Of a DNA stretch of 64,000 nt, positions 19,691 to 30,300 are shown in pieces; within the stretch, counting starts at the first letter, position 1; each line of letters starts with the position of its first letter. The DNA is from Tetranychus cinnabarinus (Eukaryota > Arthropoda > Arachnida > Trombidiformes > Tetranychidae). The notes under the pieces were generated by a model. That model was given only the letters and a program-made list of their open reading frames with translations. It was not told the DNA's origin and made no database searches. Location: the NCBI GenBank assembly GCA_022266195.1, contig WHVY01000002.1, forward strand, positions 8,137,001-8,201,000. Direction: 5' to 3'. The position numbers and the translations under genes were made by a program.

Positions 19691-20290
19691 ATATATTCTT
19701 TCACTATTTGCCAGTCTATCGAATGTTGGACTCAATTTAACGTATTTTTATAAACACAATTTAATAATTTTTCGATAAAATTTTCAGTGTTGACTGCGAT
19801 TTGATTCTGCACAAGTTTCATGCTGGTTAGTGCGTGCAGTAATAAAACATGGACAATCTTTTTATTTTGCAGCTTTCGACGAATTTTAAAATGATTGATA
19901 TTATCCAAAATTTACGATGATTGATAACTTAATTACTGAGAGAATAATCTAGATTAAAATGAAAACATTGATTTGTGTTGCGATCAAAAAATATAATATA
20001 CTTTGAAAACAATCTCAGCAAGACTTTATGCGAACAGAAATTATCTTTTGTATTAAAATACGATATAACTCAAAATGATGATTGTAATGTTAATCCATTT
20101 CACTATAAATCATTGTTAAAAGTCATTTCCACAGAAATAAACGTTCTATCGAATTTCCTGAATCGATTGATCGAAATTGTATTCCCAACGATATAGTCTG
20201 GCCATTATTTAATTTCAACCAGATACCTGGATTGTCAATGATTTTCAATACATATTATAAACGATGAGGGAATAAATAGTGGCTTAGTTT
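19691..20290. repeat. GR spacer, right part (36013-type)
   Basis: Homologous to 36130-36715: CAGTCTATCGAATGTTGGAC at 19712, AAACATGGACAATC near 19850, CAATCTCAGCAAGAC near 20008, and ..GATGAGGGAAT.. near 20265. It leads into a GR whose exon 1 is almost wholly deleted. Confidence 0.65.
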
Positions 20291-20542
20291 TATTCTTTTT
20301 CATTGAAAACAGATTCACTTCTTGTAAGCAAAGAGGTAATTCAGTTTGTTTTAAGTTTCTTTCGATTCTTCATGAGCTAATGTATAGCAGAATAGACTAG
20401 ACTATTAGCAGAATCCCTTTTTCTTACCATTGAAGTCTTTTATTAACCTAAATTGTGACATTGTGACACTACTTCACTGGGCACGTTATCGTTGACTTTT
20501 GCTTTAGCAACACCAAAACTGGCTAGTTATATCAAATCTTAA
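20291..20542 (+). pseudogene. Plus-GR remnant: exon 1 tail and part of the last exon
   Basis: Only ..SLKTDSLLVSKE before donor GAG|GTAATT (about 20334) survives of exon 1, joined to the spacer at about 20291. After an intron-like stretch, the second half of a last exon (CTACTTCACTGGGCACG.. to ..TATATCAAATCTTAA) lies at about 20466-20542. It is closest to the GR at 3189-4328. Confidence 0.75.
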
Positions 20543-20785
20543 TGTTTAACTTCATTGTTTCAATACTTTACCTGTGCAAATTCATTAAGAAAATGCATTT
20601 TACCACTAATTATCAATCACGACAATTCAACTGTAAGGACATAAGGATTTTATGCACAATTACAAATTGACAATTCACTTAGACACCTTTATATAGATTA
20701 AAGATTTTTTAAATAGAATTTTCTTTACACTGTAATTTATACTGCAATCAAGCAAACTATAAATTGTAACTTTCTTAACCGCTTC

Positions 20786-21045
20786 TCAAGTTTTCTGCGA
20801 TTCTTCATGAACTGTATCGAGTTATTTGGTAGTATAATCCCAATAGCTTTTTATTAATCAAAATTTCTTTATTTTCTTTATTGAAATTAGGTACAAATAT
20901 TTCTAACCCGAATATCATGGGCAAATGTTGGCTTGACTTTCTTGGACATCTTCGTTATCACGCCGACTTGTGCTACTTCACTGGCCACGGTATCATTGAC
21001 AGCTGCTTTAGCAACACCAACACTGGCAAAATATATCAAGTCTTA
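20786..21045 (+). pseudogene. Orphan GR last exon (20891-21045)
   Basis: About 105 bp of intron sequence followed by ..ATTAGGTACAAATATTTCTA and a complete last exon encoding ..FLTRISWANVGLTF-type sequence to ..LAKYIKS and TAA. No exon 1 precedes it. With the remnant just upstream, two different GR 3' ends lie in tandem. Confidence 0.75.
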
Positions 21046-21264
21046 ATGTCTTACTTCAATATTTCAGCCCTTCAAGTTTGCACAAATACCTAGAAAATTC
21101 ATTTTACTAATAAATACAAAGCACGAAAATTGAAAGTGAGGATTTTGAGCACGATTACGAATTTAAAAGCTATTTCGACACCTTAATTTGTATCAAAGAT
21201 TTAAGTTACACTTCAATTACATTGTAAACAATAATAATCAAGCAAACTATAAATTATAACTTTC

Positions 21265-21510
21265 TCACCAGCTAACAAGTAACAATAAAATAAACTCTTT
21301 GTTTGCCATGAAATTAAAGCATAAATACAATGTAGCACTGAAAAGCAAAATGCACATCCAAAAACGATAAAAATAATCTACTACAATGGCATTGCAACTT
21401 CCTAGCAAATAAATAGCAAGAATGGACAATAGTGAGCAAGGCGCTTGGATAATGGCAAATGGCCAGTTCTTCAACGAATCGACAACTTGAAGTGGCTCTT
21501 GAGTTTCCAT
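21265..21510 (-). CDS. Small membrane protein or first exon (METQE ORF), family not recognised
   Basis: 81 codons: METQEPLQVVDSLKNW, then hydrophobic stretches at about 17-38 (..SLLSILAIYLLGS) and 46-67 (..CILLFSATLYLCF), and FILLLLVSW at the end. The last codons overlap AGCTG|GTGAGAAAG, a good splice donor, so this may be exon 1 of a longer gene; no convincing next exon was found. A TATATAAG box (21545-21552) and a TCAGT initiator-like site (about 21525-21529) precede the ATG and are largely kept in the copies near 5880 and 29665. It lies convergent with plus-GR last exons in several places. It is neither of the two GR subfamilies here, though a diverged chemoreceptor N-terminus cannot be excluded. 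Confidence 0.45.
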   Translation of the reverse strand: METQEPLQVVDSLKNWPFAIIQAPCSLLSILAIYLLGSCNAIVVDYFYRFWMCILLFSATLYLCFNFMANKEFILLLLVSW

Positions 21511-21722
21511 TGAATCAGTTGATCACTGAACTCTTGTGTGCGATCTTATATAGCATAGTCTTATGTAGTCTTTCTTGAGTAATCTTATTCCCTTATTATT
21601 ATAATAAACTTACTATTAAAGAAATATATTCAACAGATCTGGGATTCGACTTATCGATAGATTACCTGATGATAAAGTTTTGATCTTGAGCAAGTAGCAC
21701 CTTGAATATCAACTATTAGTAA
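21511..21722. repeat. Inter-GR flank copy
   Basis: Near-identical to 5844-6055 (..ATTCAACAGATCTGGGATTCGAC..), including the promoter-like TATA. It ends abruptly where unrelated sequence begins at about 21723. Confidence 0.7.
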
Positions 21723-22392
21723 GTATAATCTACACAATATATAAAGTCAATGTATCAAATTTTTGTGTCAAGATTGTGGCCAAACTGAGCGGGTTCTAAG
21801 AAAAAAAATTACACAGCATGAAAGCCCAAATTCAACTACATCCACGAAAAATAGGAAACCTCGCCTCAGAATTCAGATGTCTGAGAAATTCATGAAAATA
21901 GAGGTTGGGGGAAAAAATGTAGAATCCGTATTCAATAACATTGAAAAAGGGGGAAAAACTTTTTTGTTATTAAGGTTGATGGCTCATTGTTGGACCAGGA
22001 TTTTTTGTAAAAATTTGTCATTTGAGTAAAGAGTAAAGAGATGCTCTTTTCACCATATTGTCTACCACTCAATCCAACACATCCACCGAATCAACCAGAA
22101 CAACATCACTTTTTAAAAAAACTTTCTCAACGAAATTGTCCAGCATCATCTTGCCCACTTTTACACCATCTAGCATGTCCACTATTAATCCCCATCATAT
22201 CTCAAAAAGTGTTTGAAAATGTGGGGAAAAAAAGCCACTGTAAAGTGGTTAATGAAAGTGATGTTTGATTTAGTTGATTTGGCGGATGAGTTAGATTGGG
22301 TGGTGGACATTACATTGAAAAGACGGTTAGCATGGGTGGTTAAAAGAAACTTGCGATCAACCATGATCGCATTAGTTTCTTGTTAAACTAAA
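21723..22392. mobile_element. Insertion-like segment with a dispersed repeat
   Basis: Not part of the GR unit. About 21905-22035 is shared with 14430-14560. A hairpin of TGCGATCA and TGATCGCA (4-bp loop) lies near 22350, related to one at 14723. Short ORFs at 21763-22029 and 22041-22268 carry no domain I recognise. It is followed by a 34-bp METQE scrap (about 22393-22426). Confidence 0.4.
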
Positions 22393-22426
22393 GTGAGCAA
22401 GGCGTTTGGATAATAGCAAATGGCCT

Positions 22427-23752
22427 ATTTAGTCTATTAGGTTGATAAGAAGCTCATCTGGTCAAGTTAAAAGCTGATTTTACTGTGAAACTGTCATTCC
22501 ATTATTTTAAAGTCTATTATTGTATTCAATTAATCACATTTTTCATAACAATACATGACAATTTAATAATTTTGTCAATAAAATTTTGGACCTTAGCTAT
22601 AACTTAATTGTGCTCAATTTTCACGCTGGTTAATCTGAGCACTAGCAAAACATGGACAATGTTCTTACTTTTATGGTTTTCTTTGGATTTTATTATAAAA
22701 TGATTTCAATGATTTCAATGATTGATTCTTTGGATTTTAAAATCATTTAGGTAATAAGAAACTGATCTGGTTAAATGATCAAGTTAAAAGCTGGATTTAC
22801 TCTGAAACTGTTATTTCATTATTTTAAAGTCTATTATTGAATCTTTTCCTCGATTAATGAATTCAATTAATCACATTTTTCATAACAATACATGACAATT
22901 TAATAGTTTTGTCAATAAAATTTTGGACCTTAGCTATAACTTAATTGTGCTCAATTTTCACGCTGGTTAATCTGGGCACTAGCAAAACATGGACAATGTT
23001 CTTAATGTTATGGTTTTCTTTGGATTCTATGATTTAAATGATTTCAATGATGGATGACTTAATTATTGAGAGAATAATCTAGATTAAAATGAAGACATTG
23101 AAAAATCTGGTTTTTGTGCGATTATGAAAGTATATTTTCAAAACAATCTCAGCAAGACTTTTTTCGAGCAAAAATGATGATCTTTTGTATTTAAAATACG
23201 ATGTAACTCGAAATAGATGATCGTTATTCTCGCTCATTTCACTATAACTCATTTTTCAAAAAGACATTTCATTTTGAAACGAAACAATTGTTCTGATAAA
23301 TTTCCTAAATCGGTAGGTAGAAATATGAATTTCAAACAATATAGTCTGCTAATTGTTTATTTTTTTTCAACCCGATTTTATTTGTCAATGGTCATTCAAT
23401 ACATAACAATAATCAATGCGTCGAACCCAGAGTGAATCAATAATGCCTCGTTACATTATTACTCATTACATTGTGAATAATAAGTTACTATTTTGCGGAT
23501 TTATGGGTTTACGGGTTTTGCGGGATTTCAATAAATACTATGGGCGAAGTGAATATCACCAATAATTATTTTGATAGTAACAACATTCTTTATTTTATTT
23601 GTACTAATCAACTTATCAAACTGATACATCGAAGTTTCTTACATGTGTCAAGCCTAATCATATCAAGTTGGAGTGACATTATTAATACATTGTATATGTT
23701 CTAACTGGATCAGAATCTTTGGATAACTTAACAAAGTGAAGTTATACTTCCG
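22427..23752. repeat. Tandemly duplicated GR spacer, then minus-GR 3' flank
   Basis: The left part of the spacer occurs twice in direct tandem (about 22440-22690 and 22756-23010; both with TTGGACCTTAGCTATAACTT and AAACATGGACAATG). The second runs on through CAATCTCAGCAAGACTT (about 23143). At about 23500 it diverges before a plus-GR start and passes into the minus-GR 3' flank, exactly as at 11538-12096. Confidence 0.75.
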
Positions 23753-24870
23753 TTACAATTTCTTGAAAATGGTAGGAATTGCTAGAGCAATAGTCAATGA
23801 TAAAGTGCCAAATGAAGTGACAAAAGCAGGTGTTATGAGAACGATCTTTAGAATGGTTAAGCCAACATCGCCCCGCTTGATTCGAGTAAAGAAAAATCGC
23901 ATCTATAATTAAAAGAAACGAATGAGAGTGAAATACAAAGATTTTTATAAATTTGTTTGAATCTCACCTCATTCTGCATCTCAATAGACTCTACTTTGTA
24001 TGAGAGTGAATAAACTTGGTTAAAGGCTTCATTTGCAAGTCGGTTTATGTTAGCGATGTGAAAGGTAACAAGAATCAATGTGACCAGTTCTCGCATCGTC
24101 AACAAGAGATTAATGGGTTTATAATCATAAATGATCCATATTAAATTCATCTGAAAAGATCCGATGCAAGTAAGATAGTAAACAGGCAAAACCCAGAATA
24201 ATAAAGAGTCCAGTTTTTTCGTCTTTTTAATAGCAACATCATATAATTGGCGAATCCTTTGCATCTCTTCAAAGTTCAATGAGGAATCGGACATTTTTAA
24301 AGATTCAACTTGATCATCTACCATTTTGAAGCAGATTTGAGCATGGAGACAGCATTCAATGATGAATTGGATGATTACATAGCGATTCAGGTTAATTATT
24401 GATCGAAAAAGACTCAAAAATATTTTTACCGAAAGTTGATAATATGATTGTGATTGCTGATAGACTTGAATAATGTTATGCAAGCTATAAATGATATAAA
24501 GAGTGAATATGAAGGGATAACCGATTGTAGTGACGAAGCGATTCTTGGATATATATTTACGAACGGACTCGTTCGACATGTAAGCAGCAATCTCTCTGTC
24601 GAAATAGTTGATGAATTTGTTGTATGATTTTCGCTTGAAAATCAAATAGACGCAAATTGCCAGGTAAGAAGTGGAATAAAAGAGGTACCATGGTAGGAGA
24701 AAACTTCAGCGATTCGCAAAAAGCGCGAGTGTTTCAATACAGATCAAAATTAAAGACAACAGAAGAAGAAATAATATTGTTTTATTGTTGGTTCTAAGTG
24801 CCTTGGCAAATAGTCCGCTTGGTTGATGATAATCATTTGATTGTATTATTTCAGGATGGACTTGTGACAT
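23753..24870 (-). pseudogene. Nearly intact GR with one premature stop (exons 24870-23968 and 23902-23753)
   Basis: Complete minus-subfamily gustatory receptor structure of 301 + 49 codons: start MSQVHPEIIQSNDYHQPSGL, donor GAG|GTGAG, 65-bp intron, last exon MRFFFTRIKRGDVGL.. to ..IFKKL. The single defect is TGA at 24706-24708 (codon 55), where the related copy at 17101-17539 has GGA. The rest of the frame is fully open. It could be a fresh null allele, a sequencing error or a readthrough case. Its divergent partner at 25648 is intact. Confidence 0.8.
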
Positions 24871-25647
24871 TTCATTATAGTTGGATGTTATTAGCTTAAG
24901 TCAATTTATTCTACTAGGTTGATAAGAAGCTGATCTGGGCAAGTTAAAAGTTGATATTACTGTGAAAGGTTTACTTCGTTATGTGAACTTTATCTGAGAG
25001 AAGAAAGTAATCTTGACGGTCTTTTATTAAAAGTTATAAAATTAGTTAATTCAATTGATCAAATTGACAATTTAATGGTTTTGTCGATAAAATTTCCAAT
25101 TTCATTTGCATGGACAATCTTTTTAATTTTATGGTTTTCTTTGGATTTTAAAATTATTTTACATTTTTAATGATTGATAGCTCAATTACTGAAAAACTAT
25201 CCAGGCTAAAATGAAAAAATTGAAAAATCTGGTTTTTGTTGCGATCAAGAAAATATATAATAGTTTGAAAACAAATTTCAGCTCGACTTTCTTTAAGCAC
25301 AATGATTTAGTGTTGTATTACGATGTAACTCAAAATCGATGAATTTTATTCTCATTTTTTCGATCTAACCCAAAACTTATTGTTCAAAATGTCATTTCAT
25401 CTTGCGACAAAATGCAAATGTCTTCTAAATTGATTGATCGAAATAATACTGTGTTCAAAATTGTCTTCTATCTCTTATTTTATTTCAACCGGATTTCAAT
25501 CAATGCATGATCAATAGGCCAAACCTTAAGTAAACCAATACTGACTTACACATTGTATTTGAACTCAGTTCATTTTGTTTAAAATTATTTCTCACTTTGC
25601 GACTTTACCTAAGAATGTAAAGTTTATTTCAAAGTTGAATTAAAAAT
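24871..25647. promoter_or_regulatory. Divergent GR spacer, most diverged copy
   Basis: Links the GR with one stop to an intact plus GR. The CATGGACAATCTTT block is at about 25107. The CAGCAAGAC block is altered (about 25270, CAGCTCGACTTTCTTT), followed by a recognisable TACGATGTAACTCAAAAT. Confidence 0.5.
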
Positions 25648-26820
25648 ATGAATATTATTTATAAAATGGAATCAGATCAAATAAACACAAATATGTTTGC
25701 AATATGCAAACCAACTGGAATACTTGCTAAAGGACTTTATTCAGAACGTAGAGTCATGTTCCTGTTTCTCGGGCTCATCCTTTATATCGATGGATTTATT
25801 TGGGCGACAGAACTTTGGAAGCCAATGAGCTCGATGGGGACCGTAAATAATTCAATCTATATGATTACCCAAATGGCCTGTGGAACCTTCATACTCCTTG
25901 TCTACTGGAACCGAAACAAATACATTGAATGCTTCAATCACTTCGAAACCAATGCTCGTATCAATACATTATGTTCATCTGTTGCTTGCTATTTGAAAAA
26001 ACATCGATTCATCATCACGACTGTGATTTCATTTGTCTTTGCAACTTATTTTGTTACGAATTGCCTCTACATGCGTCAAATTTTTGGAAATTTAACAAAT
26101 TATTATCAGCAAATTTCTGTTGTTGGATTCAGAATTATTACTCTTGCATGTTATTTTTCCTGGATCTCTTTCTTTATTGAAACTTGTCTTTATATTCAAA
26201 GCTGTTTCTTGCAAGTTGAGACACAGATACAGATATTGAGCGACTCAAACAGGGCATTAACATTGGACGAGATTCGGCAAGTCCGTCGGTTGTATTGCAT
26301 TGCTATTGAAACCACAGAAAATATCAATTCTCTATCAATGCCTGCTATTGCCTTTTATTTCGTTATAAGCATCGTTGAATCTCATTTCGCTTTCATTTAC
26401 ACAATTGCAAATCCAACTGGCTACAACACAACAATATGTATTGCAGAACTTAGTACCCTTTCTTTGGCCATTTATCACATGATTTACATCAATCATCTTG
26501 CAACCCGAATTTATGAACAAGTTTATTCTTTTTCATTTAAAACTGATTCACTGATTGTAAGCAAAGAGGTAATTGATTTTGTATGTTTTTTAAAGCATTA
26601 TGATCGAATAACCAGAATCAAAATTGTCTTTTATCAAATTTTCTTATTTTCTTATTGAAATTAGATACAAATGTTTCTAACCCGAATATCTCTTGCAAAT
26701 GTTGGCTTGACTTTCTTGGACATCTTCGTTATCACACCGACTTGCTCTACTTCACTGGCCACAATTTCACTGACTATTGCTTTAGCGGCACCAACACTGG
26801 CCAATTATGTCAAAGCTTAA
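25648..26820 (+). CDS. Gustatory receptor, plus subfamily (exons 25648-26568 and 26665-26820)
   Basis: Intact, 358 codons. The start is taken at 25648 (MNIIYKMESDQ..). An in-frame ATG at 25666 aligns better with sister genes (MxxxDS..) and may be the real start. Motifs: MFAICKPTGILAKGL, first helix MFLFLGLILYIDGF, loop NRNKYIECFNHFE, TCLYIQSCFLQVETQIQIL, and RRLYCIAIETTENIN before the sixth helix. Donor GAG|GTAATT, 96-bp intron, acceptor TTAG|ATACAA. The last exon is IQMFLTRISLANVGLTF.. with the final helix, ending ANYVKA. Expected role is a taste-type receptor channel in chemosensory neurons; ligand unknown. Confidence 0.85.
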
Positions 26821-27180
26821 TTTTTCAGCCTTTACCTGTTTATTTGTTTACCTGATAATTTATTTTATTATTAAGCATCAATCCCTAAAATGAAACTCTG
26901 ATTATAATATTATTATAATTATACGTATATTGTAGACCCTAATAAAAGGAAAAAAGTTATTAAAAATTATTCCATAAAATGTTATAACATAAGGAAATGT
27001 TATTTATTTTGACAAGCTGAGATCATGACTGGTCGTAAATCTTTTTTCACTGAATACAATAAATGTACATGGTTTTCAGGGCATTGTCAGAATAAGAAAT
27101 TGACGGCCTTATTCTAAAAAGTCTTGAAATGAAGCCATGAAAAATGGATTTTTATCAATTATCCATGAAATTTAGTTTCG
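26821..27180. other. Spacer downstream of a GR
   Basis: AT-rich; no feature recognised. It ends in a degraded minus-GR scrap. Confidence 0.5.
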
Positions 27181-27360
27181 ACTGTGAACTGAACCTTTCA
27201 ATCGATCTATGTTGAGTTATATTAGCAACCTGAAGTCTAAGAATCAGCTCGACGATTTCTCAGACAATCAACATGAGATTAAGGTTACTACGTATATATG
27301 CATATATGATAAATACAAAATTAATACGAAATGATCCAATGCAAGAAAAATAAGAAAAAG
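27181..27360 (-). pseudogene. Minus-GR scrap (exon 1 end region)
   Basis: Reads ..FSYFSCIGSFRINFVFIIYAY.. and ..LNLMLIV, then degraded sequence corresponding to the NINRLANEAF region, with stops. Its 5' side is joined to the spacer block by the same junction as near 4935-4970. Confidence 0.75.
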
Positions 27361-27785
27361 TTACATTTACCATAACAACAATCTCAGCAAGATTTTCCGC
27401 AAGGAGAAATGTCGATATTTTGTATAAAAATACGATGTAGATGCGATAACTCAAAGTATTACCGGTAGCTAAATAATTGATCATCTTTTATGCTGTTTTT
27501 TTTCTTCTAGTCGAAACTCATTATTCAAAATATCATTTCACCTTTTAAAGAAAAGAAATGTTTCCTAAATTGATTGATTGAAATACTAATTTCAATCATA
27601 TATCTTATTTGTAAACGGTTATTCAATCCATGACCGATTTTATAATCATTGAGCCAACTCAGAATAAATCAATACTGAGTTGTTTGTGCTCATTTCAATT
27701 TACCGGTATATATAATAAAATTAGTTCTTATTTCTCGAGCCTACCTCTGAAAGAAAAGTCTAAATTTCAGAGTTAGATTGAAAAT
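27361..27785. promoter_or_regulatory. Half GR spacer upstream of a plus GR
   Basis: CAATCTCAGCAAGATTTTCC block at about 27379, a TATA-like TATATAATAAAA at about 27708, and the GAAAGAAAAGTCTAAATTTC leader before the ATG. The minus-strand half of the spacer is missing, yet the plus gene is intact, so the right half may suffice for it (inference). Confidence 0.5.
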
Positions 27786-28982
27786 ATGGGTAAAATGGAT
27801 TCAAATGAAACAAATATAAATATGTTCGAAATATGTAAACCGACAGGAATACTTGCTAAGGGACTTTATTCTGGACGTAAAGCGATATTTCTGTTTCTTG
27901 GGCTCATTCTTTATATCGATGGATTGATTTGGGCGATGGGACTTTGGATTCCAATGAGTGTCATGGGAGCAGTGACTATTACAATTTATACGATCATCCA
28001 AATGGCCTGTGGAACCTTCATACTACTTGTCTACTGGAACCGAAACAAATACATTGAATGCTTCAATCACTTCGAAACCAATGCTCAAATTAATACATTA
28101 TGTCCGTCTATTGCTTGCTATTTGAAAAAACATCGATCTATCATGACGGCTGCAACGGCCTTGTGCTTTGCAGCTTACTTTGGAACAGGTTGTCTCTATA
28201 TGCACCGAGTTTCAGGAAATACATCAAATTATTATGTGACAATCGTCGTTCCTGTAATTAGAATAATTGGCATTACAGCTTATTTCGCTTGTCTTTGTTT
28301 CTTCATTGAAACTTGTCTTTATATTCAAAGCTGTTTCTTGCAAGTTGAGACCCAGATACAAATATTGAGCGACTCAAACAATGCATTAACATTGGATGAT
28401 GTTAGGCGAGTCCGTCGGTTGTACTGCACTGCTATTGAAACCACAGAAAAGATCAATTCTCTATCAATGCCTGTTATAGCTATTTATTTCGTGAGCAGCA
28501 TCGTTGAATCTCATTTAACGTTCATTTACACAATTGCAAGTTCTAATTTCTACGCTCCATTCCTGTGTTTTGCAGAACTTTGCACCTTTTCACTGGCCAT
28601 TTATCACATGATTTCTATTAATCATCTTGCAATCAGAATTTACGAAAAAGCGCATTCTTTGTCATTTAAAACAGATTCATTGATTGTAAGCAAAGAGGTA
28701 ATTCAATTTTCAAGTTTATTTTAGGTTTCCTAAGATTCTATATGAGTTGTATTCAGTTACTATAGCAGTATAATCCCAATAGTTTTTTATTAATCAAAAT
28801 TTCTTTATTTTCTTCATTGAAACTAGATACAAATGTTTCTTACCCGAATATCACTCGCAAACGTTGGCTTGACTTTCTTGGACATCTTTGTTATCACACC
28901 GACTTGCGCTACTTCACTGGCCACGCTATCACTGACTATTGCTTTAGCTACACCAACACTGGCAAAATATATCAAGTCTTGA
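27786..28982 (+). CDS. Gustatory receptor, plus subfamily (exons 27786-28697 and 28827-28982)
   Basis: Intact, 355 codons. N-terminus MGKMDSNETNINMFEICKP, helix 1 AIFLFLGLILYIDGL, loop NRNKYIECFNHFE, then TCLYIQSCFLQVETQIQIL and RRVRRLYCTAIETTEKIN. Donor GAG|GTAATT, 129-bp intron, acceptor CTAG|ATACAA. Last exon IQMFLTRISLANVGLTF.. to ..AKYIKS. Small departures from sisters near the end of exon 1 (ISINHLAIRIYEKAHSLSF for the usual MIYINHLA..EQVYSFSF). It is the likely parent or sister of the broken copy at 12821 and of the fusion at 5371. No intact divergent partner. Confidence 0.87.
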
Positions 28983-29230
28983 TGTTTTACATCAATATTT
29001 CAATCCTTTAATTGTGCAAAAATATTGAGTAAATACATTTTAATAATTGTCAAACACGAAGATTTAACTCTATTTATAAGGATTTTGAGCACAATTACAA
29101 ATTTACTATATACTTCGACACCTTAATTTGTATCAAAGATTTTTTTATTAAGTTGCACTTTAATTACATTGTAAACAACAATAATCAAGCAAACTATAAA
29201 CTATAACTTTCTCGTCAGCTAACAAGTTAC
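28983..29230. other. 3' flank of a plus GR
   Basis: Standard plus-GR 3' flank, also seen at 38024-38150 and 21046-21260 (GGATTTTGAGCACAATTACA..). No gene. Confidence 0.6.
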
Positions 29231-29640
29231 AATAAATTTAACTCGGTAGTGACTCGGTTTTCTCCATGAAATGAAAGTATGAATAGCACTGAAAAGCAAT
29301 ATGCATCTCCGAAAACGGTAAAAGGAGTCTAAGACAATAGCAATGTCCATCAAGTTAATAATTGTAGTCCATCAAGATTTGACATTTAAATGAGCTATAA
29401 TTGTTTGCATTTTAACTTATTAGCTTCAAGGATTAATCAGCAATAATGAAACTTGATAAACAGCTCCAAAAAGGCTGACATAATCATGAATCAGGAATAC
29501 TTTGGATAATTTCCTAGCAAATATGGACAGAAAAAATGAACAATAGTAAGCAAGGCGCTTGGATAATTGCAAAGGGCCAGTTCTTCAACGAATCTGCAAC
29601 TTGAAGTGCCTCTTGAGTTTCCCTTGAATCAGTTGATCAC
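29231..29640 (-). pseudogene. Broken METQE copy
   Basis: The ATG has become AGG (CTGATTCAAGGGAAACTC). The frame is further broken by a ~165-bp insertion (about 29346-29510) and small changes. Segments matching DSLKNW.FAIIQ.PC are still legible. The upstream TATA box near 29665 is kept. Confidence 0.7.
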
Positions 29641-30300
29641 TGAGCTCTTGAGTGCAATCTTATATAGCATTTCTTGAGCAACCTTATTCCCTTATTATTA
29701 TAATAACTTTACAATATTCAACAGATCTGGGATTTAACTTATCGAACTTATAGATTACCAGATGATGAAATTTTGATTTTCAGCAAGTAGCACCTTGAAT
29801 ATCAACTATTAAACTAAAGATGAAACCAAAGAGTTTAATCAAAGCACCAGCAGTTGAATAAATGTGTTTAAATACAATTATCAAAATTCAATTTGAAATC
29901 GGTCAGAATTTATAAAACTTATGAATTATGAATTCGAAATGTTTTTCATAATAATTTTTTATTTGTGCTCTATCAAACGTTCGGTGGTGTACAGTTATCT
30001 GAATATGCTCAATTTTCGGTATCTAATCACAGAATGACAATTATTGAAGTTGTGTTAAGATTTTATCATAATGGATGCTTATATTGCACATATAATTTCA
30101 TAACAATTATATAATAATGAAAGTTTAAGTTCTTTTTTTGAAAATGGTGACAATTGCCAGTATTTTGGATAACTTTTCACAGTACTAGTTAATAATTTGT
30201 GCTTCAACGTGTTTCGTTTTGTGCTTCAAAACAATACTGAAGATGGCCTTATGATTCTATTATAATTATTTTTATTTTGATAAAGACTTCAAGCTTTACG
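29641..30300. repeat. Minus-GR 3' flank
   Basis: Near-identical to 6207-6780, including CAAACGTTCGGTGGTGTAC at about 29976. No gene. It shows that the unit at 6786-8774 and the one at 30301-31416 are duplicates. Confidence 0.7.

Noticed and set aside
22041..22268. Pro/His-rich ORF MLFSPYCLPL..
   Set aside because: Short, within an insertion-like segment, no recognisable domain, and not kept in the related repeat at 14430.
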